A DNA stretch of 64,000 nucleotides from JACKHA01 sp041401985 (GTDB lineage Bacteria; Planctomycetota; Phycisphaerae; Phycisphaerales; UBA1924): positions 62,001-126,000 of the forward strand of contig JAWKTE010000011.1 in assembly GCA_041401985.1 (NCBI GenBank), in the 5' to 3' direction. Position numbers and translations under genes: made by a program. The notes under the pieces were generated by a model. It was given only the letters and a program-made list of their open reading frames with translations, was not told the DNA's origin and made no database searches. Position 1 is the stretch's first letter. Each line of letters begins with the position of its first letter. Of this stretch, positions 20,001-28,758 are shown piece by piece.

Positions 20001-23000
20001 CGCCGGGTTCGACCTCACCCTGGCCTCGCGCGACATCGACATCAACGCGGCCCTTTCGGGCGGCGACGGCACCAACACCCTGACGCTCGAGCCCGACGCC
20101 GACGCCACGCCGATCGAGATCGGCAACGGCACCTCGATGGGCGCGGGCGCCCTGCTGCTGAGCGCCACCGACATCGGCAACATCGCCGATGGGTTCGGGG
20201 CCATCGAGATCGGCATCGCCGGATCCGGTGCGCACGCCTTCGAGATCGGCGGGGCCGGCTTCACCGACCCGCTCACCCTGCGCTCCCCGATGGGCTCGTT
20301 CACCGTGCTGGCCAACCGCACGCTCTCGGGCACCGACGACGCGTCGATCACCTTCGACGGCAGCCACGCCACGCTCACGCTCAACAACGGCTCGCGGATC
20401 ACCACCGCCGGCACGAACATCGACATCGACGACGACATTCTGCTGGCCGACGGGGCCGGCAACTCGGGCATGAACGCCGACATCCCGCTCATCTCCACCG
20501 GCGCGATGGGCGGCGACATCCGCATCGACGGCTCGATCCGTGGCACCGACATCGCCTCGGGCATGGTCGAGCGCCTCCGCGTCGAGGCCGGAACCGGCAG
20601 CCTCACCGTCGGCGACGTGCTCAACGCCAACGGCACGCAGACCAACATCTTCGGCGCCCTGATGGGCATGACCGAGGTCGCCAGCGACCAGGGCCTGATC
20701 GATTTCGGCATCGTGTCGGCCTCAACCGTCACGCTCGAGGGCGTGAACATCGCGGGGCTGCTGGAGTCCGAGGCCGCCCTGACCGGCGCCTTCACCGCCA
20801 ACGAGAGTGTGCTGGCCCAGGCCATCACCCTCGCCGGCACCACGTTCGACTTCCTCGACGGATTCGAGGCCACCAACAACGGCGGCGGCACGGCCGCGTT
20901 CACCAACAGCGGCCTGGTCACGACCACCGAAGGCGAGGCCGACGGTGACATCACCACCACCGGAAACCTGACCGCCACGACGCTCGACGCGGGCGGCTCG
21001 ATCGCGGTCGGCGGCAACCTGGACCTGGGCGATGAGGCAATAGCCGGGACCGACGTCTCGGTCATCGGGACCAGCACCATCGGCGACCGCATCATCGCCG
21101 GCAACAACATCACGCTGACCGGCGACGCCACCTTCGCCGTCAACGCCGGCGCGACGGATCGCGGCCTGTTTGCGGGGGGCTCGCTGACGGCCGACGGGAT
21201 CAACACGAACGCCCAGGACACCACGCTCTCGGGCGCCGAGATCAACTTCACCGGCGGGTCCGCCTCCGTCATGGGCGGCGGATCCCTGGCCCTCGAGCCC
21301 GACAACGCCGCCCGCGACATCAACGTCGGCACGCCCGCGATGGGCAACCCGGGCGCGACCAGCCTCGACCTGACCGACACCGACCTGGCCGCCATCGCCA
21401 GCGGGTTCGACTCGGTCACCATCGGCATCGCCGGCGGGACCCACGACATCGTCTTCGGCTCCAGCAACTTCCGCAACGCCACCGTCATCAACTACCAGAA
21501 CGGCACGGCCAACATCACTGGCAACATCGTCGCCACGGGCGCGGCCTCGTCGCTCGCGTTCCTCGGCGGGGACTCCGGCGGCACCACCCTCTCGGCCAAC
21601 GTCACCACCGACGGGGCCGATATCACCTTCGACGACGACGTCACCCTCGGCGCGGCCTCGGTCGTGGCCAACAACGGCGCAGGCAACGGCACCGGCACCA
21701 TCGACTTCGACGGAGCCGTCGACGGCGCGTTCGCGCTGACCGTCATCGGCACCGACGGCGGGGTCGACGTGGACGGGGCCATCGGCGCCACGACGCCGCT
21801 GGCCAGCCTCGCGATCTCCGGCGCCAACGTCTCGATCAACAACGGCATCGGCACGATGGGCGCCGCCGGCGTCGCGGGCTCGACCGCCATCACCGGGGCG
21901 AGCACGCTCACGCTCCTGGGCGAGTTCTTCAACACCAACGAGGCCTTCTACGACACCGCCGGGTTCGGCACCATCGAAGGCGCGGGCATGGGCACCACCG
22001 CCACGTTCCTGGCCTCCGGCGACGACATCAGTTTCACCGGCGGCGGCTCGTTCGACGTCGAGGACGGCGTCGGGCTGACCATCAACCCCGGCCCCGGCGG
22101 CACGATCGTCCTGGCCGCGGACTTCCAGGGCGCCAACTCGGGCGACCTGCTCTTCTCCCGTGCCGTCACGCTCGACGGCGGGGTGAACATCGGCGGGCCG
22201 GGTGGCATGGGCGGCTCGGTCACCTTCGCCGACACCATCGACGGCGCGTTCGATCTGTCGGTTTCGACCGGCGCCGACGGCATCTTCCTCCAGGGCGACG
22301 TCGGCACGGGTGCCGCGCTGGCCTCGCTCACGCTCGACTCGGGCGATGGCGTCGAACTGGCCAACATCGGCGCGGCCGACAGCCCCGGCGTCACCGGCGC
22401 CGTCGATGTCGACGCCGCGGCCGACATCACGTACAACGGCACCGAGTACGCCTCCGGCTCGGCCAACTACAACGCCGCCGGGCAGCACAGCGTCGTCAGC
22501 GGCGACACCACCTTCGCAACCAGCGGCGGGGCGCTCACCTTCGCGGGCGGTAACATCGTCCTGACCGACGGCAGCGACCTGACCGCCACGAGTTCCGGCG
22601 GCATGATCACCACGACCGCCATCCGCGGCGCGTCCGACGAGAACGTCACCATCAACGCCGGCGCCGGCCAGGCCAACCTCGCCGCCATCGGCATGGACGA
22701 CGAGATCGGCGACATCTCCATCACCGCCAACCAGCTCCAGCTCACCGGCAACATCGTCGGCAACACCTTCACGCTGCTCACGGGCACCGCCGGTCGCGGC
22801 ATCGAACTCGCGGGCGACGGCACCACGCCCGGCGCCCTGCTGCTCAGCCGCGCCGAGTTCGCCCGTCTCCAGGACGGGTTCACCTCCATCACCATCGGGC
22901 GCGACGATGGCATCGGCGCGATCCTGGTCGGTGGCGACAACGGCGGCCCGCTCGACTTCTCCGATCCGCTCACGCTCCGCTCGCAGGGCAACGGCGGCTC

Positions 23001-26000
23001 GGTCTCGGTCCTCGAGGGCATGTCCGGTTCCGGCGACGCCAGCCTCATGCTGCTCGGCACCAACGGGTTCGTCGGCCTCTCCGGGCCGATCACGACCGCT
23101 GGCGGCGACGTGACCATCGAGGGCGCCTCCACCCTCCTGGGCGACACCTCCATCGAGACCAGCGGCGGCAACGTCGCGTTCCTCTCCGATGGCACCATCA
23201 ACTCGCCCGGCACCGCGTTCGCCCTCGATATCGACGCCGGCACCGGCGCCGTGGCCATCGATGGCGCGATCGGCCTGGCCAACCGCCTGGCCAGCACCGA
23301 CTTCCGCGGCTCCACCATCGCCATCCGCGCCGTCAACACCGTCGGCGGGCAGACCTACACCGGGCAGACCTTCCTGGGCGGCTCGCTCTCGTCCCGCACC
23401 GGCCCGATCCTCTTCGACGGCAACACCACCGTCACCACCGACGCCAGCGTCTCCGCCGGCGACGGCATGTTCTCGAACACCGCCAACGTCACCTTCCGCG
23501 GCGCGATCGACGGCTCCGGGGCCGACCTCACCGTCGTCGCCGACGGCACCAGCAACGCCAACAACGCCCAGGGCACGGCCGCCTTTGAGGGCCCCGTCAC
23601 CGACGTGGGCAACTTCATCGTCCTGGCGGGCACCATCGACGTCCGCGACGTGACCACCAACGGCCCGCAGACCTACGTCGCCACCAACGCCCTGCAGATG
23701 CAGGGCGACCTGTCCACCGCCGCCGGCGGGATCGACATCACCGGGCCGGTCGTGCTCCTGGCCGATTCCTCCATCACCACCGGCGACGGCGACGACCGCG
23801 ACATCGACATCGACGGCACCGTCGACGGCGCCTTCGCCCTGGCCCTGGACGCCGGCGAGAACGACATCACCGTCGCCGACGACATCGGCGCCACCGATCG
23901 CCTGGGCGACCTGACCATCGCCGCGGCCCGCAACGTCTCGCTCCAGGGCGTCAGGCTCGCCAACATGCAGTTCAGCCAGGCCACCACCGGCCAGGTCACC
24001 ATCGCCGGGGCCCTCGACGCCGACGGCGACACCGGTGTCAACATCGACTCCGGGCGCAGCATCGACCTGGCCGGTCCGGTCGACGTGGCCAGCAACCTCG
24101 CCCTGACCGCCAACGAGGGCGTCACGACCCGCGGCACCGTCGACGTCGGTGACAACCTGGCCATCACCGCCCTCAACGTCCGCCTCGGCGACGGCGCGGG
24201 CGACACCGTCGATGTCGGCGGGCTGATGCGACTGACCAGCATCGGCGCCAACGCCAGCGCACGCTTCGACGCCCCGGTCATCATCCGCGGCACCGACGTG
24301 GGCGCCCAGGCCGCGGCCATCCTCCGCGCCCAGCGCCTCGATGTCCGCAACCGCCTCGAGGTCACCCGAGGCACGCTGCAGATCGACAACGCCGGCAACT
24401 TCCTGCTCAACCGCGCCAACTCCCAGATCGTGCTCAACGGCAACGACCTGTCCCAGATCGGCACGGGCCAGAGCGTCTTCGGCACCGGCATCTCGTCGGC
24501 CGGCTCGGAACTGGCCTTCGCCGGCCCGATCCTGCTGCAGAACGACGTGACCTTCGAGTCGCGCCGGTTCATCGCAAACGGAACCATCAACTCGGACAGC
24601 GACGCCACCCGCCGCGCCCTGACCATCAACACCAACGGGCGCACCGAACTGAGCGGCGAGGTCGGCAGCACGACCCGCCTCGCCTCGCTCACGACCGACG
24701 CCGCCGGCGGGCTGGTCAGCGGCGGCACCACCTTCATCCGCAACAACGTCTTCGTCGCGGGCGATCTGGCCATCAACGACAACGTCGTCACCGGCCCCGA
24801 GACGCTCCCCGGCGACGCGGTGCTGATCGAGACCGGCGGGGCGGCCACCTTCGCTCGCCGGGCCTCCATGGCCGCCGACATCGTCTCCATGGGCCCCGTC
24901 ACCTTCCAGGACGCCGTCCTGCTGCGGGCCGACACGAGCGTCGACACGTCCTCGGCCGGCTCGGCCGGGCGTATCGCGTTCCTCGGCCCGATCGACGCCG
25001 ACGTGGCCGGCAACGGCGCGTCCCTCTCGCTCCAGACCGACATGCGCCTGCTCGGGCCCGACCTGGCCACCATCTCCTTCGGCGCCCCGATCGGCGCAAC
25101 CAACCCCATCGGCGACCTCGAACTCAACCTGGGCCAGAACGTCCCGGGCCTGGGCAACCTGACCCGCGACCAGATCGCCGCCGATCCGCAGTTCCAGACC
25201 GTCACCATCAACGGCGAGACGCTCGCCGGCGTCACCGCGGCCCTCGTGCCCACCATCGTCTTCCAGGACATTGCCTTCGACCCCAATGCCGCCCCCGACG
25301 AGCGCGGCATCTTCATCCGCACCGAGGGCGACATCCGCACCGGCGCGGGCGAGAAGATGGCCGCCACCTTCGCCTACGACCGCGACTCGTTCGGCAACTA
25401 CGCCCTCGACAACGCCGGGCGTCACCTCGTCACCATTAACAACCAGACCGTCTCCATCCGCTCGGCCGCCACACGGGCCGGCGGCAACGCCCCGGCCCTG
25501 GGCCTGTTCGCCGGCGGGAACGTCGTCATCGGCGACGTCACCGTCGATGGCGACCTGGACGTCCGGGCCGGCGGCGGCACCATCCGCTTCCAGCCCCGCC
25601 AGCCGGGCTTCCTGCTCACCCGCCCGCAGATCGATCCGCGGACCGGCATGCTCGAGACCACGGCCCGCTACCTGGAGCGCGTCGTCGCCGCCGGCGACGA
25701 CTCGGGCCTCGACATCTTCCTCAACGGCGTCGGGTTCTTCGATCGCGCCCCGCTGGGACCGGGCGCCATCGGCACCACGTACGCCCCCGAGTTCGGCGCC
25801 GCGAGCGTCGGCCAATTCGCCATCCTGTCCGTCCTGCGTTCCGACTTCGACCCCTCGCAGCTCGAAGTCCGCGACGCCAACGAACTCGGCGTGCTGGGCC
25901 TGTCCGGCTCGATCATCCTGGACCTCGGCGCCGAGGGCACCACAACCTCCAGCGCCAACGTCATCCAGCGCCCGCCCAACGAGGCCCAGACCAGCACGGT

Positions 26001-26706
26001 CACCGAGGCCACGACCATCGGTGTGTCCGCCAAGGAGGCCCTGGCCGACCTGGGCATCAATGCCCGCGACCCCGTCGACCTGCTCGACGCGCTCATCGGC
26101 CGCGCGCTCTACAACGACCTCTCAGGCACCGAGTACGGCTCGTCGTTCGTCACCGCCAACCGCGTCAGCCTCGAGGTCGCCAACGACGTCGTCAACGAAT
26201 ACAACGCATTCCTCCGCCGCCTCGTCCTCGACGAGAACGGCCAGCCCGTCATCGACCCCGAGACCGGACGCTACGTCTACGAGTCTCGCCAGGGCGAGAT
26301 CCAGGCCGGCCTCACCGCCGCCCTCCGCCGCCACCGCAGCCAGGCCCGCGGCCCGCTCGACCCCGTCGCCTTCCGCCGCTTCATCCGCTCCAGCGCCCAG
26401 TACGACCAGGTCGAGCAGGACCTGCTCTCGCTCGAGCGCGTGCTCACCAAGCTCCGCGCCCTGGGCCTCTCCTCGGGCGAGTACATCAACGTCCGCGACG
26501 CCATCCTCCGCCTGGTCAAGCCCACCGCCGGCATCAGCGAGGCCGAACTGCTCGCCACCGTCGAGGCCGGCAAGGATCTGCCCCCGGCCTCGCAGCTCCA
26601 GTCCGATTCCGTCACCGACCAGGACCTGATCGACGTGCTCGACCAGCCCGAGCCGGATGCCGGGGACGGCGGGGATGGCCAGCCAGACGGGGGTGCCGGT
26701 TCGTGA
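14098..26706 (+). CDS. TpsA giant exoprotein/adhesin (filamentous haemagglutinin family)
   Basis: This is a 4202-residue secreted protein. ATG 14098 is chosen over the upstream GTG (13990) because GAGGAGG (14086-14092) precedes it at ideal spacing and it gives an extended signal peptide with likely cleavage after AEA (58). Residues about 70-250 are a TPS secretion domain with the hallmark NPAGVIFG (149-156). The body is a Gly/Thr/Asn-rich beta-helix with many NSGLLTI-type strands and at least seven copies of a GFxxITIGR-like unit spaced roughly 0.4-1.5 kb apart in the DNA. The last 300 residues are charged and helix-prone. It is probably exported by the adjacent TpsB and acts on the cell surface in adhesion or contact. 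No C-terminal toxin domain of CdiA type was recognised. Confidence 0.85.
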   Translation: MFKARAGKAVGFRSSNTGASAGRGASTGRGSRGRRGGGLGLAGPVLTVLCIAALPAEAGGPRNGRRQNGVSGQRVVSGEASFSRSGRTTTITASDRAIIEYDRFNIGRRQTVEFVQPGAESRVLNRITGGDPSHLRGTLRSNGIVYFVNPAGVIFGPNSRIDVGGLYAAGANLSNRDFLAGNDHFTNVQGRVVNRGEIHSDSVTALIGRRVANFGSVVAPTGTVTMVAGDEVWIGERDGHIYARFSVDAASERVQGGVANHGAVVADQFYAGVGDYFALAVFDTSQVRARIAQVRGGTGTTTSVAGVIDVSNQTPGGVGGSVTVTGERVALRDATIDASGHAGGGDVRIGGDYQGRGDIPNAERTYLSSGTTINADATVQGDGGRVIVWSDVFTNYNASISARGGAQGGDGGFAEVSGKDTLAFHGTANLSATDGAAGTLLLDPKDIVIDNAGSDPVLANNEFGEDPTGTVTMDPADLETILDAGTALVLQANNDITVNDPIDSTNPGPGVSGDLTMQAGRSVVLNANITLEDASLSITANETLANGVVDAQRDAGAAVISMADGVAIDVGTGNVTMTLSTGAGLTNFASGNITVEDITTTGNVTITNNGPTAGSSILVEATGPDSLITAANLALSAQGAGGGGAVGASGMPIAFTATNVEAAADSGGIFLDTTSTVNIGGASGSLTGLATTNAGAIEVATGAGNLNTSENITGTGTVDLTGTAIGLGGNVVGNDDVVLTGPITITGSRTISAGAGQLDVVSTVAVGAGDTATFIGTPDGATPAIGFQANVTPGAGSVLVFEQATNATAFNVNGANTNLLDNTNGLNRLQDGFSSITIGRADGTQSIAVGALTFNDPVTIRTAMGNINLNGALAGAGDASITLTPGPASRVLFNANGTILSTANQNITINGAARVGEGFASTVSTGAGAGNISITGIVDGTNAGAAETVIFNAGTGSLTTGVLGAGQALDLETITITNAGITTLGGVNTLGTFSTTNPLTGAFNATGAAAAGTVTVNGTSIDFDSTLTGDAGGIALNGTAVTLDGLASTTTNGNIAITNSGLLSINGGLTSTGSFTQTNNGGTVTVASDVSGVGATFNSATTISGTRSVSATTGALAFNSTLGFSGGPSTATLTGATIAFAANVTPQSGQTALVFQSPTVTDAFGVANGAGNQLISGASLAFLQNGFTQLTFGRAAGQHAIGIGAVSFQDPVRFQTPSSGNITVSGLITGTDDASVTLDTGAGPARIILDVTGNTIVTAGDTILFDGLVRVAEGEAPVIDSAGGLIRFGGAVDGTTGGAAESLTLDAGTGNIDFQTVASAISGAGGAADATGLATLTITDATALSLQSLLITGAFTTTNPLGGAVQALGTVQAGTINLDADSFDFDAAVTAGAGGIDLSGGNGINFDSTLTAGAGGVTMLGNIMTFDALVSTSGGGDVGLNGSAITLTGGITTAGGAANVALTNSGLLTIGNDVTADGTFTQNNNGGAVSLAGDINTSSADGLIQFNSAVTATAGLELNAGAGAVDLNSTFAAGANDIVFTTNDFLPSGDSTVTGTGQVTLRPENVGDAINIGSAAGGAPVATYDLSDFAALANGFATIHIGYDTTGTHTVRMGGFNGGSALRDDLEVHAPMGGGNITLLDSTDTGGNDLTFDGVFAAGAALTIDTGTTGQLAFADDAGFGANNIALVGDIFATFGGTLTGSGELIVEPTTATRAIDIGTVGAPQGGMVIPEAFIDAVTAADFTSLRVGQSTTGQHSIFLGALGGITPLDFDFSLVAPVNGAGNLGEVRLHGDVTLAANNIVFDADVRVDNTLTPTITTGGGNASFMAAIFGTTTGADETLTVDAGAGDITVDGTISGQIGGGTNATGLTQVTLTGASVDLNGVNIVAGSTNGDGSLTVNNSGLLTLGGAINAAGGFSQTNAGGTTNLGGNITTVNTPIAFMGAVTQIADAELRAGTGEIAINAAFNTAGFDLTLASRDIDINAALSGGDGTNTLTLEPDADATPIEIGNGTSMGAGALLLSATDIGNIADGFGAIEIGIAGSGAHAFEIGGAGFTDPLTLRSPMGSFTVLANRTLSGTDDASITFDGSHATLTLNNGSRITTAGTNIDIDDDILLADGAGNSGMNADIPLISTGAMGGDIRIDGSIRGTDIASGMVERLRVEAGTGSLTVGDVLNANGTQTNIFGALMGMTEVASDQGLIDFGIVSASTVTLEGVNIAGLLESEAALTGAFTANESVLAQAITLAGTTFDFLDGFEATNNGGGTAAFTNSGLVTTTEGEADGDITTTGNLTATTLDAGGSIAVGGNLDLGDEAIAGTDVSVIGTSTIGDRIIAGNNITLTGDATFAVNAGATDRGLFAGGSLTADGINTNAQDTTLSGAEINFTGGSASVMGGGSLALEPDNAARDINVGTPAMGNPGATSLDLTDTDLAAIASGFDSVTIGIAGGTHDIVFGSSNFRNATVINYQNGTANITGNIVATGAASSLAFLGGDSGGTTLSANVTTDGADITFDDDVTLGAASVVANNGAGNGTGTIDFDGAVDGAFALTVIGTDGGVDVDGAIGATTPLASLAISGANVSINNGIGTMGAAGVAGSTAITGASTLTLLGEFFNTNEAFYDTAGFGTIEGAGMGTTATFLASGDDISFTGGGSFDVEDGVGLTINPGPGGTIVLAADFQGANSGDLLFSRAVTLDGGVNIGGPGGMGGSVTFADTIDGAFDLSVSTGADGIFLQGDVGTGAALASLTLDSGDGVELANIGAADSPGVTGAVDVDAAADITYNGTEYASGSANYNAAGQHSVVSGDTTFATSGGALTFAGGNIVLTDGSDLTATSSGGMITTTAIRGASDENVTINAGAGQANLAAIGMDDEIGDISITANQLQLTGNIVGNTFTLLTGTAGRGIELAGDGTTPGALLLSRAEFARLQDGFTSITIGRDDGIGAILVGGDNGGPLDFSDPLTLRSQGNGGSVSVLEGMSGSGDASLMLLGTNGFVGLSGPITTAGGDVTIEGASTLLGDTSIETSGGNVAFLSDGTINSPGTAFALDIDAGTGAVAIDGAIGLANRLASTDFRGSTIAIRAVNTVGGQTYTGQTFLGGSLSSRTGPILFDGNTTVTTDASVSAGDGMFSNTANVTFRGAIDGSGADLTVVADGTSNANNAQGTAAFEGPVTDVGNFIVLAGTIDVRDVTTNGPQTYVATNALQMQGDLSTAAGGIDITGPVVLLADSSITTGDGDDRDIDIDGTVDGAFALALDAGENDITVADDIGATDRLGDLTIAAARNVSLQGVRLANMQFSQATTGQVTIAGALDADGDTGVNIDSGRSIDLAGPVDVASNLALTANEGVTTRGTVDVGDNLAITALNVRLGDGAGDTVDVGGLMRLTSIGANASARFDAPVIIRGTDVGAQAAAILRAQRLDVRNRLEVTRGTLQIDNAGNFLLNRANSQIVLNGNDLSQIGTGQSVFGTGISSAGSELAFAGPILLQNDVTFESRRFIANGTINSDSDATRRALTINTNGRTELSGEVGSTTRLASLTTDAAGGLVSGGTTFIRNNVFVAGDLAINDNVVTGPETLPGDAVLIETGGAATFARRASMAADIVSMGPVTFQDAVLLRADTSVDTSSAGSAGRIAFLGPIDADVAGNGASLSLQTDMRLLGPDLATISFGAPIGATNPIGDLELNLGQNVPGLGNLTRDQIAADPQFQTVTINGETLAGVTAALVPTIVFQDIAFDPNAAPDERGIFIRTEGDIRTGAGEKMAATFAYDRDSFGNYALDNAGRHLVTINNQTVSIRSAATRAGGNAPALGLFAGGNVVIGDVTVDGDLDVRAGGGTIRFQPRQPGFLLTRPQIDPRTGMLETTARYLERVVAAGDDSGLDIFLNGVGFFDRAPLGPGAIGTTYAPEFGAASVGQFAILSVLRSDFDPSQLEVRDANELGVLGLSGSIILDLGAEGTTTSSANVIQRPPNEAQTSTVTEATTIGVSAKEALADLGINARDPVDLLDALIGRALYNDLSGTEYGSSFVTANRVSLEVANDVVNEYNAFLRRLVLDENGQPVIDPETGRYVYESRQGEIQAGLTAALRRHRSQARGPLDPVAFRRFIRSSAQYDQVEQDLLSLERVLTKLRALGLSSGEYINVRDAILRLVKPTAGISEAELLATVEAGKDLPPASQLQSDSVTDQDLIDVLDQPEPDAGDGGDGQPDGGAGS

Positions 26707-26779
26707 CCTGAGCCGGCGACACGCCCGACCACGCAGGAGACCCCGGACCCGCCCAGCCCGCGAGAGAGACCACCGCTCC

Positions 26780-27871
26780 ATGCCCATCGACACCAACAAA
26801 CTGCTCACGCCGATCGAGGGCGACAACCCCTGCGGCCCCGACCTGCGCTACGACCCCGACTACGCCGCATTGATGGAACTGGCCAAGGGCAAGCCCGAGC
26901 AGGAGATCATCGAGGGCAGCGGCCCCAGCGCGACCAAGACCATCGTCCCCGGCGAAGAGCCCTCCTGGTCCGAGGTCAAACGGGGCTGCGAGGCCCTGCT
27001 CGGGCGGGCCAAGCAGCTCCGCGTCGGGCTCTACCTCGCCGTCGCCCTCATCCGACTCGAAGGCTACCCCGGACTGGCCCAGGGCATGACCCTCCTGCAC
27101 GGCCTGATCGAGAAGTTCTGGGAAAACCTCTACCCCGAACTCGACACCGACGACCCCGGCAACGCCGCCCTCGAACGCGTCAACATCATCGCCTCGATGG
27201 CGACCACTCCCGATTCGTTCGGCGACGCCGTCCGATTCCAGAACAGGATCCTCGAGGCGCCGATCACCGAGTCCGTCCAGGCCGGGCGCTTCAGCCTCCG
27301 CGACATCGAGCGGGCCGCCAAGGGCGAGCCCGCGGCCGAGGGCCAGCAGGCCGTCACCCCCGCCCTGGTCGACGCGGCGTTCCAGGACACCCCGCTCGAC
27401 CGCCTGCAGGCCATCGCCGCGGCCACCACCACCGCCAAGCAGAAACTCCAGGCCCTCGACACCCTCCTCACCGAAAAGGTCGGCGCGGGCAACGCGTGCG
27501 ATCTGTCCCCGCTCAAGCGCCTCCTCACCACGGCGGAAAAGACCGTCAACGAGCAGGTCGCCAAGCGGACCGGCGCCCCCGCCGGGGGCGAAGCCGGGGC
27601 CGAAGGGGCACCGGCGGGAGGCACCGGTGGGGGGGGAGCCCCGGCGGCCGCCCTGGCGGGCGAGGTCAGAAACCGCCAGGACGTGGCCTTGGCGCTGGAC
27701 AAGGTCATCCGGTACTATGAAAACAACGAGCCGAGCAGCCCGGTCCCGCTCCTTTTGACCCGGGCCAAGCGCCTCGTCACGATGGGTTTCTTCGAGATCA
27801 TCCAGGACATGACGCCCGAGGCCATCCCGACGCTCACCAAAATCGCCGGTGCCGAGGCCAAGAAGGCCTGA
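26780..27871 (+). CDS. tssA: TssA, T6SS sheath cap/assembly protein (ImpA family)
   Basis: This 363-residue protein carries the ImpA N-terminal domain: DNPCGPDLRYDPDY near residue 15, LRVGLYLAVALIRLEG, and GLIEKFWENLYPELD near 110. A Gly/Ala/Pro-rich linker (about residues 265-290) precedes a C-terminal helical domain ending in NNEPSSPVPLLLTRAKRL, a segment typical of TssA proteins. TssA binds the baseplate and then stays at the distal end of the growing sheath and tube. ATG 26780 is chosen because the conserved domain begins there; the frame continues upstream without similarity. It resumes the T6SS operon after the TPS pair. Confidence 0.9.
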   Translation: MPIDTNKLLTPIEGDNPCGPDLRYDPDYAALMELAKGKPEQEIIEGSGPSATKTIVPGEEPSWSEVKRGCEALLGRAKQLRVGLYLAVALIRLEGYPGLAQGMTLLHGLIEKFWENLYPELDTDDPGNAALERVNIIASMATTPDSFGDAVRFQNRILEAPITESVQAGRFSLRDIERAAKGEPAAEGQQAVTPALVDAAFQDTPLDRLQAIAAATTTAKQKLQALDTLLTEKVGAGNACDLSPLKRLLTTAEKTVNEQVAKRTGAPAGGEAGAEGAPAGGTGGGGAPAAALAGEVRNRQDVALALDKVIRYYENNEPSSPVPLLLTRAKRLVTMGFFEIIQDMTPEAIPTLTKIAGAEAKKA

Positions 27872-28253
27872 TCTCGTTCTTGCTCTGGGGCGACGCCCCG
27901 ATCCAGCGCGTTTCCCGGGCCCGGATGACCCCCCGGACCCGGCGACTTCGGATTCGAAAAAGGTCGGTTCGCGACGCCCAGCGGGGCCGACCGTCGCTCT
28001 TCATGTGACCGTCCGCTCAGCGGACGGGCCACCGAGCCGACGGATCGCACCCGCTCAAGGCGTGCCGGGCCCCGCCCGGCCCCCGCCCGCCGCTCCCATC
28101 CGTGGGGCGGCCCCCGGCGGGGCCAGGGCCGACCTCCGGTCCGGGTATCGGGCCGTTCGGGCCGTGGATCGGGCGATCGTTCGCCCGGCGGCGAGGGTGG
28201 GGCACCGGCGCTCGTGGGCGTTCCGGGCCCCGGCGACAGGGAAAGGAGCCGCG
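27872..28253. other. 382-bp non-coding gap between tssA and tssB with several stems
   Basis: No convincing gene is present. Visible inverted repeats include a 9-bp stem with a single-base centre (28009-28017 with 28019-28027) and a 7-bp stem with a TCGT loop (28170-28176 with 28181-28187). The tssB ribosome site AAAGGAG lies at 28242-28248. This is the longest gap among the sheath and baseplate genes and may hold a promoter for tssB onward. Confidence 0.4.
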
Positions 28254-28754
28254 ATGGCCGCGGGCAGCAGTCAGAAGTTCCTGGGGCGCAACCGCCCCGC
28301 GCGCGTCCACATCGAGTACGACCTCGAGGTGTACGGCGCCCAGAAGAAGATCAACCTCCCGTTCGTGATGGGCGTCATGGCGGACCTCTCGGGCAAGCCC
28401 GCCGAGCCGCTCGCCCCGGTCGCGGAACGCAAGTTCCTCGAGATCGACGTCGACAACTTCGACGACCGCATGAAGGCCTACAAGCCAAGGGCCGCGTTCC
28501 AGGTCCCCAACACCCTCACGGGCGAGGGGAACATGAACGTGGACGTCACGTTCGAGAGCATGGACGACTTCTCGCCCGCGGCCGTGGCCCGCAAGGTCGA
28601 GCCGCTCCGCAAACTCCTCGAGGCCCGGACCCAGCTCGACAACCTCATCTCGTACATGGACGGCAAGTCCGGCGCCGAGGAGCTCATCGCCAAGGCCCTC
28701 AAGGACCCCACGCTCCTGAACGCACTCACCGCCGGCAAGAAGCAGGAGGGCTGA
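28254..28754 (+). CDS. tssB: TssB, T6SS contractile sheath small subunit (VipA/ImpB)
   Basis: This 166-residue protein is a near full-length match to TssB: SSQKFLGRNRPARVHIEYD at the start, LPFVMGVMADLSG, a KFLEIDVDNFDDRM segment and a C-terminal helix with LRKLLEARTQLDNLISYMDGK. TssB and TssC form the contractile sheath that drives the Hcp tube. The ATG at 28254 has AAAGGAG at good spacing, and the usual length supports it. The gene is followed by tssC after a four-base gap. Confidence 0.95.
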   Translation: MAAGSSQKFLGRNRPARVHIEYDLEVYGAQKKINLPFVMGVMADLSGKPAEPLAPVAERKFLEIDVDNFDDRMKAYKPRAAFQVPNTLTGEGNMNVDVTFESMDDFSPAAVARKVEPLRKLLEARTQLDNLISYMDGKSGAEELIAKALKDPTLLNALTAGKKQEG

Positions 28755-28758
28755 TCAC

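Noticed and set aside
20722..25815. Open frame of about 1700 codons antisense to the adhesin gene
   Set aside because: It mirrors the codon pattern of the plus-strand TpsA gene; the product is low-complexity with no signal or domain. High GC makes long antisense frames common.
14098..26706. CdiA-type contact-dependent inhibition system
   Set aside because: The large exoprotein lacks a recognisable C-terminal toxin module, and the next gene is tssA rather than a small immunity gene.
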